Source: Paramecium tetraurelia
Lineage: Eukaryota > Ciliophora > Oligohymenophorea > Peniculida > Parameciidae
DNA length: 64,000 bases
Direction of reading: 5' to 3'
Assembly (NCBI RefSeq): GCF_000165425.1
Contig: NW_001799643.1
Coordinates: 218,886-282,885, forward strand
Shown: piece after piece, positions 36,624 to 50,484 of the stretch
Layout of the letters: every line of letters begins with the position of its first letter
How positions within the stretch are numbered: the first letter of the stretch is position 1
Notes under the pieces: model-generated
The model's input: the letters and a program-made list of their open reading frames with translations, nothing else
Databases searched by the model: none
Told to the model about the DNA's origin: nothing
Program-made: the position numbers and the translations under genes

Positions 36624-38484
36624 ATGAAACCAGCATCTTATTTAAAAAAAGTTGGACCCTACAGTCTCATAAGGGAGATTGGTTCAGGTACAATTTTTTG
36701 AGATTTTAGGGTCATTTGCCAGAGTATTTCGAGGGAAGATGGATGGAAGACAAGAAGATGTGGCAATAAAAATGATTTCTAAATAAAATGTCAGAAATGA
36801 GAGTATGTCAATGATTGAAAAGGAAATCGAAATTTTAAGATAATTAGACCATCCAAACATTATTAAATTGATAGATTTCAAGAGGACATAAAATCATTAC
36901 TATCTAGTTTTTGAATATTGTGAGAATGGGGATTTGGATGCATATATAAGGTACACGTTTCCTTGAATCAAATTAGGAAATATTCTCCAAATGGGAAATT
37001 GCCAGAGGAGGAAGTAAGAAGGATAGTTCAACAATTGGCACTAGCATTGTAATAGATGTACAAATTGAGAATCGTACACAGAGATTTAAAATTAGCGAAC
37101 ATACTAGTATCGAAGAATTTTTAAGTAAGTTTTTGGTTTTAAAATAATAAAGATTAAGTTGGCAGATTTTGGATTTGCAAAGTATATGGAGGATGATCAA
37201 TATTTAACATCTTATTGCGGTACTCCATTGACTATGGCTCCAGAGATTCTGCAAAGAAAGCAATATAATGAAAAATGTGATGTATGGTCTGTTGGGGTGA
37301 TCATTTATCAGATGATTTATGGCAAATCTCCTTTTATCCCACCTAAAGGAGGTAATATCAATGATTTAATTGCAATCATCAATAAAGGAGACTTGCAATT
37401 TCCTGATTCATCTATCACACCAAAATTAAAGGAATTGCTATTACAAATGTTACAATAGGATTTCAAGAGAAGAATCAGCTTTAGAGATTTCTTTGAACAT
37501 AGTTGGTTACAAGGAGAAGTCAAGGCTGATTATATTTAAAGCATTAAATAAGATATTTAAGAAAATGTCAGTGAAATTACACCTGTCGCACATCATAAAG
37601 TAAGTGAAGATATTTAGGATGAAGAGATTTTTAATGATAAAGATGATAGTACAAATGAAGTATTTAAGGATTTATAATTAAAATATATTGGGTATCAATT
37701 GCAAAAATAAGCATTATCTTATTTAGATTTAATGTTTGAGGAAATAAATAAAATAAAATCATTATGTGAGAAAATCTAGAATTATAAATTAAATTTTTAA
37801 TTTCTCTAAAATCGCTTATTGAGTCTATCATTAGCAATTAGAATCTATGAAGCATTTCTAATTAAATAAGTAAATGAATTTATGAAAGAATAAATTGTTG
37901 TATTGCACACTTCATCGAGCAACAGTTCTTTGATTAGTCTTTAGATGAAAAGACCATTTGTTGCCCATCAAATCACTATGCAAAAAGAGATAATTGAAAT
38001 TAAAAATTATTTCAAGGATAATCAAATGATAATGAACTAATTTGAATAATGTGGTTATTGCATTGCTGATAACATTTTCGATGAAATTCTAGAACTGTTA
38101 ATGAATTTAATTGAACATTAGCAATACATTGATTAGGATATCTTCACTTAATTGATTTAATTGCTGTATTCATTTAACTAATCACAACCTTAATTACTTC
38201 AAGTAGAATTGTACATGAAATTGCAAACAGGAAATGACATGAACTACTATTGGCACTTATTTAAATTGGTTCGAGTTAATTAGAAATATATTGCAGATTC
38301 TATAGAAAATCAAGTCGTTTGTGAAAATAATGACTTTGATAAGAAGCTCTAATTTGAATGGAAACTTGTGAAGGATGATACCGAGGAAGCCCAAGTATCC
38401 TTTTCTAAAGAAGAAATCGATAAATTATAAGACTTACTAAAAGAAGAATATTCCAAAAGGGATATGCGCTAATAAATATAATGA
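36624..38484 (+). CDS. ULK/Atg1-like serine/threonine kinase, 594 aa
   Basis: ATG 36624 to TGA 38482-38484; introns 36688-36709, 36951-36976 and 37125-37152 leave 595 codons. The kinase domain covers about residues 10-275: GSGSFARVF glycine loop, VAIKMI lysine, HPNIIKLIDF, catalytic loop HRDLKLANIL near residue 135 (Leu where Pro is usual), intact DFG in ADFGFAKYM near 154, activation segment CGTPLTMAPEIL, and DVWSVGVIIYQM. The motif order and the short TPLTMAPE loop are those of the ULK/Unc-51/Atg1 group. The C-terminal 320 residues are helical and could include a divergent EAT/MIT-like region. Autophagy or ciliary functions are known for the family; which applies here is unknown. It starts 31 nt after the Deltex stop. 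Confidence 0.9.
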
Positions 38485-39032
38485 TAATTAATATTAAATG
38501 GAGTACTTAACTTATAAAAAACTCCTTAAATAATTACAATAATCTCTATTTTCTATTAAGAACTCTCAGTGTAAATTAATCCCAATTCCTAATTCAAGAG
38601 TTGCTTACGATTTTGGCAAGCTTCTTTTTTTTATACTAAAATAAAAGTTAAAATAAACTATTAAATATTATTCATCTGAAACTAAATTTTTATAAGTAAA
38701 ATATATGTCATCTTAATATAATGATTGACATAGAAAGATTAAAAATTACTTTGCATGATAACAATATAAAGAAAATATGTGTTTATTTCATTTCCATATG
38801 TTTATACAATCATATTCTTAGAAATATATTCTGAGTCTGTAATGAAATCAAACTGGTTCAACCCAAAGTTTAGAAAGCAAAAAACAGAAAGAATAATATT
38901 ATTTGACATTTTTAATAAATAATTGTATGTAATAAATGTTTGTATTTTGAATATATATTTTAAAATTAAACAATATAATTCAATAAAAAATATACTGATT
39001 AATAAATTTTAGATATATCATTTAAATCCTCT
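38485..39032. other. intergenic between convergent genes, nothing recognised
   Basis: About 550 nt, strongly AT-rich, no coding frame and no RNA gene visible. Confidence 0.6.
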
Positions 39033-42000
39033 TCAATATTTATTTTGCTTTTCTTGTGTCTATTACCAAAGTTTAAATAAATCATGATGAGTCTTATTTT
39101 TAATGTCTGAATTTTCAAAAATTGTTCCAATAAACTTTTAATTTTAAGGGGTCTTACTTATACATAATATTTCAGAGAAGGTAATTTAATTTTATGAATT
39201 AACTTGAATTTCTGAAACATGTTATTACTCTTATTTTCTCTCTTCATTTTTTTATGTCACTGTTACTTAAAATTCTTAAAGTAGCTTTTCTTTCATTAAT
39301 ATATATTCTTAAAACTTATTAATCACCTTCGATATATCCTTAAAATGGGAGATGACTTTTTAATTAAATACTGAAATATTTTCACTACTCTCTTGCAATA
39401 ATTTTTCGATTTCCCTTTCCTTTTAGGTAATTTCATCCTTTAAAGTTTTTTATGTTCTTAATGTAGCACACACGTCGGCTCTTCTTAACTCAGTTAGCTG
39501 ATTAGCTATCTCTTCCGCTTCCTCAAAAATATCCTTCTATTTTACTTTTGCCAAACGCCATTCTTTTTCGAAATTTGTTGCTACCTCCAAATTAAAGTCT
39601 TTTTTATTTTTTGGCTCAGGATTGAATTATTCAAAAGCTTTTTTGAAGTATAGTTTTTATAGTTGTATTTTATTCTTCAACCCATTAATATTTTTAGAAA
39701 TGATTCCATCATCACTTAGATTTTACAACTACCAAATCTTAATACATTTATCTTAAGATGTAGATACAATAAATTTATTATCAGAAGATACTCCTAAACA
39801 ATTGATTAGAGCTTAGTGACAATCAGTTTTACTTCCATGAATATTTTTGGATATATCCCAAACCTTTATGGAAAGATCTTCAAAGGATAGGACTAAAACT
39901 AAACCATTTTTATTAAAATACATTGAAGTAATTACACCCTAATATGAATATGTGGAAAATATCTTTGACAATTCCTTAGTCTTTAAAATGTAGACATTTG
40001 AGGCTTTAGTTGCAATCGCTAAATGAGAATAATCTGATGTGAGTGATAAACATGAGACTTTATTATTGGATCTTTATGAAGAATTCTATGTGGATATATC
40101 AATTTATAAATCAGCAATCTCATCAACAATCAATTAATTTATCTGTTACATTTCTGATGCTTCATCCATTAATTAATATTAGAAGGATTATATTTTTATA
40201 TCCCCTGAACCAAGTTTAACGTTAGTGTATTTTCCAGATTAATTTAAAACTACTAAATTTTAGTCTAGATCAAAAAACAAAGTCAATATTTAAGAATCTA
40301 GAGTGATTCTTTAACTATATTATTTACCATTAAGACTGTCCCATATTTTAATTTCTCCATTCAAAGTTCCTGAACATATGAAATGATTTTTTTGAGAATA
40401 TACTAAAAGAGTGACTTCTCCTTTGGGTTTTAGACATGATAGTGTATGAAAAGTTTATTTACCAGTGTAGCTATCATAAATTGAAATTGAGTGACCAAAT
40501 CCACCTGTGATAATATATTGATCATCATTAACACTAATAATAGGACTCAATTAACAGGCAGAACATAATTTATTAATTGAACATTCTTAACAACTCTATA
40601 AAGTAATTATTCGATTAACTATGGATGCTGTATTAATATTCCATTATATTATTTTCTTATCTTTACCCTTTGTAATTATTCTTTAGGAATCCTAAGATAT
40701 AATCATAAATAAAATGCTGCCATCATGCCCAGGCAGATATTCACTAACACGATAGTTATCAGAATGATACCACTATTTAACAAGTCCATCCTTTCCTGCA
40801 GACAAAATAATCATTCCATCTGTTTTTGAAAATTCGACGCTATTAATACCATCAGAATGACCATGCAAATTTTCTCCAATTTAGATTCCTTTCATATAAT
40901 CCCAAATCCTAACACTTTTATCATCTCCTGCACTTATCAATATATTCCCTTCGCTAGAAAAGCATATACATCTAACAGCTTTTTAATGACCACTTAATTT
41001 AGCCTAATCCTTTTACTTTACTAAGCTATATATGATAATCATCTCATTCGTTGTAGCATATGCAAACAGTTGCCCATCGGGACTAAAAACAATACTTGTT
41101 ACTTAAGAGTTTTATGATAAGGTTTTAATTGTTTTAGTTTACTCTTCTTATATCTTACGTAGAAATATTGAAGTTTGATCACAAGCAATCAGGTTATCTT
41201 CATCTGGAGAAAAGTCTAATGCTGTTATTCTACTTTTTCGTTCGATTTCTATAAATTTTTACTGTGTTTTATTAATAACTTTATAAATAATTATTTTCCC
41301 TTTTTAACACCCTACTGATAAATAGCTGTCTTAATTTGAAAATCTTACTAAACTAACAGTGTCCCCTATTTTATGTTTATATTTATCATGTTAGTAAATT
41401 TCTTCATTTGAATTTCTTTAAACTTAATTTTCACAATTTTATTATGGTTACTCATGAAAGTTAAAGATATTTAAAGTTTCTTCAATGAAATAGACAAGCA
41501 TAGATTTGGTATTAGACCAACAAAAATCAAATACTTCTTTTTCAAACTCTACCTTTGTTACTATTTATTCAGCATTTATCTGATACACAACCAACTATTT
41601 ATTTAGACCAAGGGAGGCTATGTAGTTACCATCACAAGAAAACGATGATTTTAATATAGGACCAATATCAAAAGACAAAGTTGGTAAATCCTATGAGATT
41701 ATGCCTTTCCAATAAACATCTTCAATTTTACAATAATTTAAGTTTGTCCCCATCAAAGTCACATTCTCAAATGTTGACCTACTAAAATCACATCCTATAC
41801 ACTTTAATCCTAATAGCTTAATGTCTTTTATCTAAATTTCTTAAAAATGCTTTTCATAGAATAACTCCTGCATATAAGCAAGCAATTAAAACGAATTTGA
41901 ACTAATATTTATAAACTATTGTGATATTTTTGAGATTGATATTAAAAAATGTAAAACTGACCTTAATTCTTGATTATCCTATACATATTCTATTATAAAT

Positions 42001-45000
42001 CGTATTACTCCCATATAAAATTGATTTGCCATAATAATTTGATTTAATGGGGAATCAATTATGATATTTATTAATTAATCTGATTAAGTATAATAGTAAT
42101 CTGAATTTCCTTATTACTATTACTTATAGTTTTATTTAAAAAGTTGCTTAAACTTTTCTCCCCCTTAACCTTATGCTTAAAGAAATATTCTTATGCAGTT
42201 GAAAATAAATTCTTTTTTTTTCTCTATATTAAATTTATTTTCATTGAATGAATTTATAAGTGAAAGAATCCAGTAAAGATTAGTTATGATAAATTTTGCA
42301 TATATAAATTCTTGAATTGATTTATGCTCAAAACTTAGAATAGATCCGGTTTATTTCAAAGGAAGACATTTTTTTATTAATGAACTCTCTTCAGAATTAT
42401 AATTAAACAATTCTTGAAATCTTGGATCAGCAGAATGATGTTTGATTTTTTAGTTCCATATTCCTGACATATTAGATGTTTTCTAAGTTTCCATCGAAGT
42501 TAATTAATATTGCATCAAATAAGATACTAATAGTATTGAATAATCATTAACTTTATCTATGAAATCACTTTAAAACTTTATTTGCTAAAGATTTGACAAT
42601 TTTTAAATTTAGTTTTAAATATAATTCTCCAAGAACTATTCATAAAAATCGAACTATGTTAATCTAAAAGATTTATAACATCTTAACAAAATCTATTTAT
42701 CATCTCCATATTAATCGTAATCTTGCTGAGAGAAGTATTAATGCTTTTAAAATATTAATTTTCCTTCTTCTCTTAAATTCTCTTTAATCCTTATTTATAA
42801 ATTATTCTTCATTTTAAGATCTTTTAATGACATTGCATTTGCTGATTGAGAACGCTAACCAAAAGCACTTTGAGGTTAATCTACATACGATGTTTTATTA
42901 TTTGCCTCTGCAGTCTTTTTGGAACTAACATCTGATGGAAGATCAGGAGCTGCTTTTTTCTGAAATTTTTAGGAATGCAAAGAAGTAACTTTAGGACTTC
43001 TATTACTACTAATGTTTCTTGTTTAAGAATTTATGTATTACAGCTGGCTAGTGCTTTTAGGCATTGAGTATTCAGCTTGTTAGGACTTTTAATATTACAT
43101 TGAATGATCTTTTTTTTAGAACTATTAGGTAGGTTACTAAATTTGAGTCTTAGGTAGAAAATTCAGCTTTCTGCTTTATTAATTTGAGCTTTACTAAATT
43201 TCACTTTTTGGTAGAAAATTCATTTTTTTGCTTTATTAATTTCTATCATCCATCTCATCATCTTGAGAAGTATTATTTTCTGAATCACTCTCCATTGATT
43301 CTGGTTATTCCGATATTTACTCTTGGATATTTAAATTATCAGCTTAGTCTTCCTCATATTATTTTTGAGAGATTTTCTCGTAATACTTTCGAATATCTTT
43401 ATAATCTTTCTTTTTAACATATTTTTCATACATTTAAAGTGTATAATTAGAAATGAAATAATTAAGGTGTTTTTATTATTTCTAAGAGTTCATTTAGGGT
43501 AACACATCAATGACTATTTTCATCATAAATGGTGTATTGAGAAGTTACTCCAAATTAAAATCAATTATATTGTGATTATAGAATTAAGGAGTTTAAATAT
43601 TTCTTAATTATCCTTCTAAAATTACAAATTGTTCTTATTGATTTTATGACTTAAACTCACTTTTCAAAATAGAAGTTATGATATTGATTTCTTTATCGTT
43701 TAAGTATAAATCATATTATTATTGATGATGATGAAATCGTTGCAATTTTTCAACTATATTATTCCAAATTTTTTCAACTTCATTTATAAGGTTTCTTCCT
43801 CTTTTTTAAATAATGGAGTACTTTTCAAAATAATCAAGCAAAGTCTTTTTTATTTAAGTATACGAATATTATTTTAAGTAGTCTTATTTTTAATTATCAT
43901 CAAAACTGAGAATTCTTATTTCTTTATATTTCGTAAAATCCAATAGTGATTCACTACTAAACCATTATCTATAATTTGTACTATTCAACTCAAAGACTTC
44001 TGATCTAGTTGTAGTAATTACTTTTGGATAATTAAGACTATATATTCTTTATTGACCCTAGGCTAAATCGCTTAAGTTTAATAACTATTACCTCCAATTC
44101 TTCAATTTATTATTTTAAATTAGATTTATTTAATTATTACTTAATTCATCAAAACTATCAAGAATGAAAACGATTGCAACTTTACCTTCTTCAACCTAAG
44201 TTTAGAAAGCTTGTATTTATCTCCAATCAAAATTATAGTTCGTTGAAGCTAAAGATTCCTCAATGGCTTTAAAATAAGGATCTTTTAAACTTGCTAATTG
44301 AATGAATATAGGAACAACTGGTATCTGTTCTGAATCCTTTGACCATTCATCTAAATTCAACTATTAATATTATAACCAGATGTATTCTTCTATTTTTTTA
44401 GCAGCTACACTTTTACCTGAACCTGCTGGTCCATGAATAAGGAGAGAATCTTTTGGTTATTATAAAAATTCATCAATTTCACCTTTATTCTAAGAAACAT
44501 CATTAAAAAGAGTAGTCTCGTCATCTTCGTCTTTAAAATTCTCTTTTAACTCCTTAGTTCTTAGGTTTACATACACATTATTGAAATCATTTGCAATTTT
44601 TTATTATAAAACAAATTACATTCTTATTTCTAATAATTATTTAGGTGTCTTTCCAATCAATTATTTAATATCTTGAACTACTTCATCTATCTTATTAAGC
44701 ATTTGATCTAATTTATATTGAATCTTATTTAGATCTTATTTAATTTCTCTTAAGAAATTGATAGTGATACCTAAAGCATCACCAATTTGATTCACATTTA
44801 ATATTTATTATTCAACTTATTCTTCCAATTTTTTGTGTTCCTTAAGTAGTTGCTCCCTCTTTCTATCAGTTTCAGCAGTTGAAATACTAAATTAAAGCTA
44901 TTCTAATCTACTTATTTAGCTAGCTAAATCTGATTTTATCTCACTTTGTACTTCTGGCCAATTCTTAGAAAATCCTTAATACATCTGTTATACTATTTGT

Positions 45001-48000
45001 TTGTTTTTAAGTGTTACTAATATTTTCAAATTTGTTTCCTTGGCTGCAATTAGGATTAATATTTTTTGTATAGATTATTTATTTTATTCTTGCAATTGAT
45101 TTTCTAATTAGATACATTAAAATAAGAATCCTTCTTTTACTCTCCAAGAATTACCTTGAATAAATTCAAGTATAGACGATGTTATGCTTTATTTACATTA
45201 TTTTAAATTAGTTTGAACTTAATTCTAAACAGGTGAAAATATGAAATTTAATTCATCTTTGAGAAATCGGTCTAATTCTTTATGGTTTTAGTTAATAAGG
45301 GTTAAATAGTCTGAATAGTCTTTGGGGATGGTTTAATATTGTAGACTCTTTTGATTTTTAATGAATTCTTCAAATTTTTTTAATAATTTAGCAATTTAAA
45401 CTTCACATTACTCCTATATTACCTAATTATTTGAATCTGTAAATTTCATTAAATCTATTAGATTTTGTAATGTGTCTATTTCAGAAAATTCAACTAATTA
45501 TTACACCTGCATAATTTAATTTTTAACATTATTGGTAAATTCTAGCAATTTAGGCTATTTTGGCTTTCTTTCATCAATACATTCATTCAATTCAACAGTC
45601 TATTCTTGTTTCCAATATGATTTCAAATTTTTAAACAAATTTTCAATATCGTTGATAAATGTTGAGGTTAAATTTTTTAACAAGTCTTAGATAGTTGAGT
45701 CGAATTGATTAATTTATTTTGTTCTAGCCATGCACTAAAAACTCATAAAATCTATTTAATTCATTAACTAATTAAGTTCTGTAGTCGCTATTATTTATTA
45801 TTAGTAATTCTTGCTAAATGGCTAAGACAGAAATTTCAAATTCCTTTAACTTTCTCTATATATTCAATATTGGTAAATTTGTCTATCTTATCTTTGGATG
45901 TTATCAATAGATCAAATTGAGATTAAAGTTTTATTTAGTTAGGTTTAAAATTCTATAATACTTTATTGTCCTTTATGCTAACAAATTCAACTAATATTTC
46001 CAGTTTTTTTATCAAATCTAAATTAAAATTATATATTTAGTTTATTAAGGGAAGAGAAAATTTCAATGAAGAACAAAAATATTAGCAGGCATAATTAAGC
46101 TTTTTAGCTTGATATTCCTTCATTAAATTAGATAAGATCTCATTTTCCTTATCAAGTAATTAAATCAATTAATGATGCTGATTGACTTAATACTGAAAAA
46201 ATAGTTATAAATCAAATTTTTAATCAATTCTGAATTCAATTTACTATTTCTGTTTAATTTTTGCAAACTCCTCTAAAAAGAATTTATCAAAGAGTAATGT
46301 TTTTAGTTCAACGAATTATTCGTACTACATTTAAAGAATTGAATAAGTAGAATGAAGTTATTCAAAATTATTATTCTATCGATTAATATATTCGTCTATC
46401 AGATTATCTGCTATAGATTTGATTTCTTCCTCTTATGTTTATTTTGTAATGATAACTTATTAATTCATCATAATGTTTTCGGCTATCAACAAAGATGAAA
46501 GATCTGTAATCTATTGATTCCATAGTTAACAAAATTGAAGTGCAAAAATCAGATAATTCAGCTATGTTTAAAAGGGTTTTTCTTGGATTTTCGACAGAAG
46601 AAAACAATCTTCAGGTATCTTTTTTCCAAAATGCTACTAGTAAATAATTTTTTATTCTAAAACTAAATTTTTTGATTCCAACCAATTTATAAGCTTGTCA
46701 TAAATATCTCTTTTTTTATCAAATTGTTTGTTGATCTGTGCTTTAGAATAGTTATATAGAAATGTTTAAAAACAGTTTTGATTTACTATTGTCTTTTATT
46801 TTTTAAGGTCATCCAAAAGAGGAGACACTAGTTCAATAATTTTGTCTATATAATCCCTTGAAATCTAAAATTTAATAACATCATTGAGCAAAGATTGGCA
46901 TTGTTCCTAAATTAATATTAAATGATATTGGAAATCTGTAAAATCCATTGTTTTAGGTTCTATTTGATAATAGCTGATTAAATATGCTGAAAATTTATTT
47001 AAAAATTCGTTGAAATTGTAAGCAATTTTATCGAAAGGTACTTGCCTTAATGCTTATATCATCTTAAAATAATCTTGGTTTGATTCATTATCTAAATTTA
47101 ATTAATCTTTTCCTGATTCTAAGGTATAGTAACCAATGAATTTAGGTATGACTTGATTTCCATTCATAAAAAAGTTTTAGAGATTGTAATACTGTCTAGA
47201 AATGCTTTATAATTTAATGCCAATATTTGATGTTTAATTCTTTGCAATAATCTCAGCAATTTCAAAATCTTTATGGATAACATTAATCAAATTGTCTTAT
47301 TAGGCTTATTCCCATGTCATTACTTAATTTGATCCTTATTATAAACTTAAAAACTTGACTTTAGTTATTTATGGTTTGCATGCCATTAGTTCACTTGCCA
47401 TCTTAATCCAAGAATATTAAATAGCCCAATCACTTCCTTATTTAATAATTTTATTGTAATTATCATTAATTTTGTCTTCTATTTCATTAAACAATACACC
47501 AGCTTTAATACTCATCAAGATATTCCATTTTAATTATTCTAAAAATAGGCACTTCTGAAATTGTTCCATTGATTTCTTCTTCTGGTATTGCTGATATAAA
47601 AACAACGCCCCTTTTGAAATTGAACTTAATAATTCAGGAGATGGTTTTAAATTAACAGCTGAGTTTACAAGTTCTTTAAGAATAGCAATAGCAGAATCAT
47701 TTTTTTATTGTGCCTCTTCTTAGGTTGGTATATACTTAATACAGGCTTTAATTAGGGTTAGCTCATAAATCAACCCATTATAAAATAATGATACTTCCCC
47801 TTCCAAATTAACTTGATTGATTATGTGTGAAAGTAACTATTTCCATTTTAAAATCTACTTTTATTAAGTTTTTTCATTTTAATTAGAGTAATAAATAAAT
47901 AATAATCGGCTAAAAGAGTTACAAATTTTTAAAATTTTTAAAGCAATCAATCTATCCCATAATATTGTTGTTGATGCCAATTCTAAGAAATATTAGAGTG

Positions 48001-48313
48001 TCTTTTCTATGATTTATTTGTGTCTCCTGACCAAGTCGATCTAAAATTGGAAATAACAAAATAATTGTTCAAGTTCCAAAAACCAACCTATGGTCCTATC
48101 CAACATGCTTTTTCCTTCTTCGGTGCTTAAGATCACTTTTACATGTTCAATTTGCTCTAGTCTTTTATTTAAGTTGACTAAAAAAGCATTTAAAAGTGTT
48201 TAGTGCAATTATGCTTCTTTTATTACATATTCAGGTATTTCTTTTGAATGATTAGAAGAAGAGCCAGATCCTCCTCCTCTTAAAGAATATTCTTAATATC
48301 CCAACTTTATCAT
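39033..48313 (-). CDS. giant NACHT-WD40 protein (STAND/NLR-like), about 3,080 aa
   Basis: ATG 48313 to TGA 39035-39033. The frame is open for 9.3 kb, provided a 29-nt GT...AG segment at 45822-45850 is removed. The N-terminal 1,200 residues are helical and Gln/Asn-rich. The NACHT ATPase has a P-loop, GPAGSGKS, near residue 1280, Walker B VAIVFILDSFDEL and a sensor-like TTRSEVFEL. A low-complexity linker with a tandem repeat follows. Then about a dozen WD40 units (about 41,650-39,720) include SGHQKAVRCICFS, GDDKSVRIWDY, GHSDGINSVEF and SQDKCIKIWQL. The C-terminus is coiled coil. This is the general STAND plan: a nucleotide-driven switch with a propeller sensor, used in immunity, death or incompatibility pathways elsewhere. 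It has a divergent paralogue at 58285. Frame irregularity near 45,850 leaves a pseudogene possible. Confidence 0.82.
43134..43243 (-). repeat. two-copy 57-nt tandem repeat in the NACHT-WD40 linker
   Basis: Two adjacent copies (about 43191-43243 and 43134-43184) encode LNFLPK-type units followed by QIQQ/EIQQ and a Ser/Asn/Gln spacer. They lie in the low-complexity linker between NACHT and WD40 and are absent from the paralogue's linker as far as it is visible. Confidence 0.7.
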
Positions 48314-49144
48314 TTATAAAATTATATTATTAGAAAATGTAAGTATTTAAACTTAAGATTTGAAATAAATTATGAATAATTAAAATAAATTTATTTATTG
48401 TTAATTAAACTTGTTTACCAAGGAGTTAATTAATTAATATATTAAAGATCACAAAAGTCTTTTATATTTTTGAACAAGCTTTGATTTTGGAAACCAAGAT
48501 TTAAATAATGCAACCTTATTAAATTTAAAAATTGTAATTAATTTTAGATCATCATGATAGATATTATATATATAATAAGAATCATAAATTATTAATAAAA
48601 TATAATTAACACTATAATAAAATGACCTTATGGTTATAATTGGATCTTAAAGAATAATAATTACTAATGTATGTCAATTATAGAATGAAAAGTAAAGTGA
48701 CAAAGTTAACTATTATTAGCATTATATATTAAATAAATGGTTAGTAAAACAGATAAAAGAATAACAAAACCCCCATTTTAAAGAATAATAATTTTACTTC
48801 CTCTTGAAATTAACCATATTCTACAAATTTAATTTAATTTAAATAGAGAAGTTAGCTAATTGTTAGAACAACTGCTAATTTAGTCAGAAAAGGCTTTGAT
48901 ACTAAAATTAATTAATTTTAATGTTAAGTCAGGGAACCAACCAGAATAATTTAAATTGTTTGAAATTAATAAAATCATCATTGCTGATTTGACAACAATA
49001 AGATATATTCAAGATTAATTTATTGAGAGGGGGGGTATTTGATATATATAAATTAAATTTAATATTATATGATGATTAAATAATTTATGTTTTCTCTTCT
49101 CCTTAACACGGTAGTATTATTATTATTATATATATAAATTAAAG
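48314..49144. other. AT-rich intergenic region with a 7-G run
   Basis: About 830 nt between divergent genes. No coding frame. One run of seven G at about 49029-49035 stands out in very AT-rich DNA. It is followed by short TATA-like and ATT-repeat stretches just upstream of the VPS9 gene, which may be its promoter. Confidence 0.5.
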
Positions 49145-50381
49145 ATGGGTAATGTATTTTGCTACGAACGAGTATTTATATTAAAATAAAAAGGACGCTG
49201 ACAATGTTCATTGGAAATAGTAACTTGAAACAACTTGTTAGGATAAGAAGAAAGAAATGTGTTGGGCTGAGCCTATTTTGATTTAAATTAAAGATTTAAA
49301 GATTTCAAATAAGTATTAGAAATAACTACATTCCTTTGCTTAGAGTTATGAAGAGTCATCAATTTCAGAAATTTAAAAGTCTATCAAATCTAGATAAGCT
49401 GCAAGAGAAAATAGAAATATCTAAACAATAATTAAAAGAACAGGATTTACAGAAGACGATCTAGTTGAATATTATATCAAACCGAGCAGGGCTTCTATTA
49501 ATTTAAGTATTTAGTCAATTACACCATCTTATATTTATTATGAGAAAACATCTAATGTTGGAATGGCATCTTAAGTAAATTTTGAAGATCAGATGTACTT
49601 TTTTGTACAAATTACTGATAAAATACAAGAACATTTAGATTAGCCTAATGAATTAGGAATAATGATAATTCAATTCAGAAATTCTTTAAAATAACACCAT
49701 TAAGATAGTACATTTAATTAGTTACATGAACAATTAACTTTATTTTGTAGAACACTTTATGATACTATTGTAATTTATTATGATATGATAAATTTGAAAA
49801 AGAAATATTAAAGTCATGCAGTTTTATTAAATGAAGAGACAATGATTAATTTTATTGTAAATTATGTGATGTCAAATGAAGGAATTTATAGAGTAATTTA
49901 TAATTCTTTGTTAAAAGAGCTGAGTTAAATTTAAAATCAGACTGAACAAGTGTTTAAGCAAAAGAAAGATATTAGTATAATCGATATGGAAGTACCAAAA
50001 GACTTTTAATTGACATCATCCTCAAACCCTTATGGTGAGGCAATATAAACTTTGAAGAAATTATCAAAAAAACAAGGCCCTTCCTCAAAGGTCAAAGTAA
50101 TAATTAATTTTTCCTAACAAATTCAGTAGTAGGTTAGGGAAGCAAATGAAAAAAAAGGATCTAGTCTGCTTATGTAAGCTGATGATCTTTTGCCAATTAT
50201 CAGATACATTTTGATAAAATCTTAAATATATGATATTGATATTCACCTTACTTACATAGAAAAATTAATAACCAATGGAATGCTCAATTCAACGAGTGGT
50301 TACTATGTTGTGACATTACAGGCAGCTTTAGCTTCTTTAAGAAATAATAAAAATTAATAATTTAATTAACAAAAAAAGTGA
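49145..50381 (+). CDS. VPS9-domain protein, putative Rab5-family GEF, 404 aa
   Basis: ATG 49145 to TGA 50379-50381 with one 22-nt intron at 49172-49193; 405 codons. The N-terminus MGNVFCYER has a Gly2 followed by a cysteine at position 6, which fits N-myristoylation plus palmitoylation and would place it on membranes. Residues about 180-395 follow a VPS9 module. The clearest segment is SLLMQADDLLPIIRYILIKS near residue 334, then a helix with HLTYIEKLI, and GYYVVTLQAALASL. VPS9 domains exchange GDP for GTP on Rab5/Rab21 at early endosomes. The usual acidic (D) and catalytic pair (ADDLLP region) are present. Confidence 0.85.
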
Positions 50382-50484
50382 TTATTATATTTAATGAACA
50401 TCTCAATGTAATTACACATTCCTTATGAATGAAGTTACTAAACTAATATATTTATTAATTGTTGTATAACTTATTATAATTATT

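Noticed and set aside
43184-43417. Plus-strand frame over the NACHT-WD40 linker
   Set aside because: It is antisense to the 57-nt repeat and surrounding coding sequence of the minus-strand gene.
49020-49040. Run of seven G as telomeric or chromosome-fragmentation sequence
   Set aside because: Paramecium telomere repeats are G4T2/G3T3 arrays; a single G run without repetition does not qualify.
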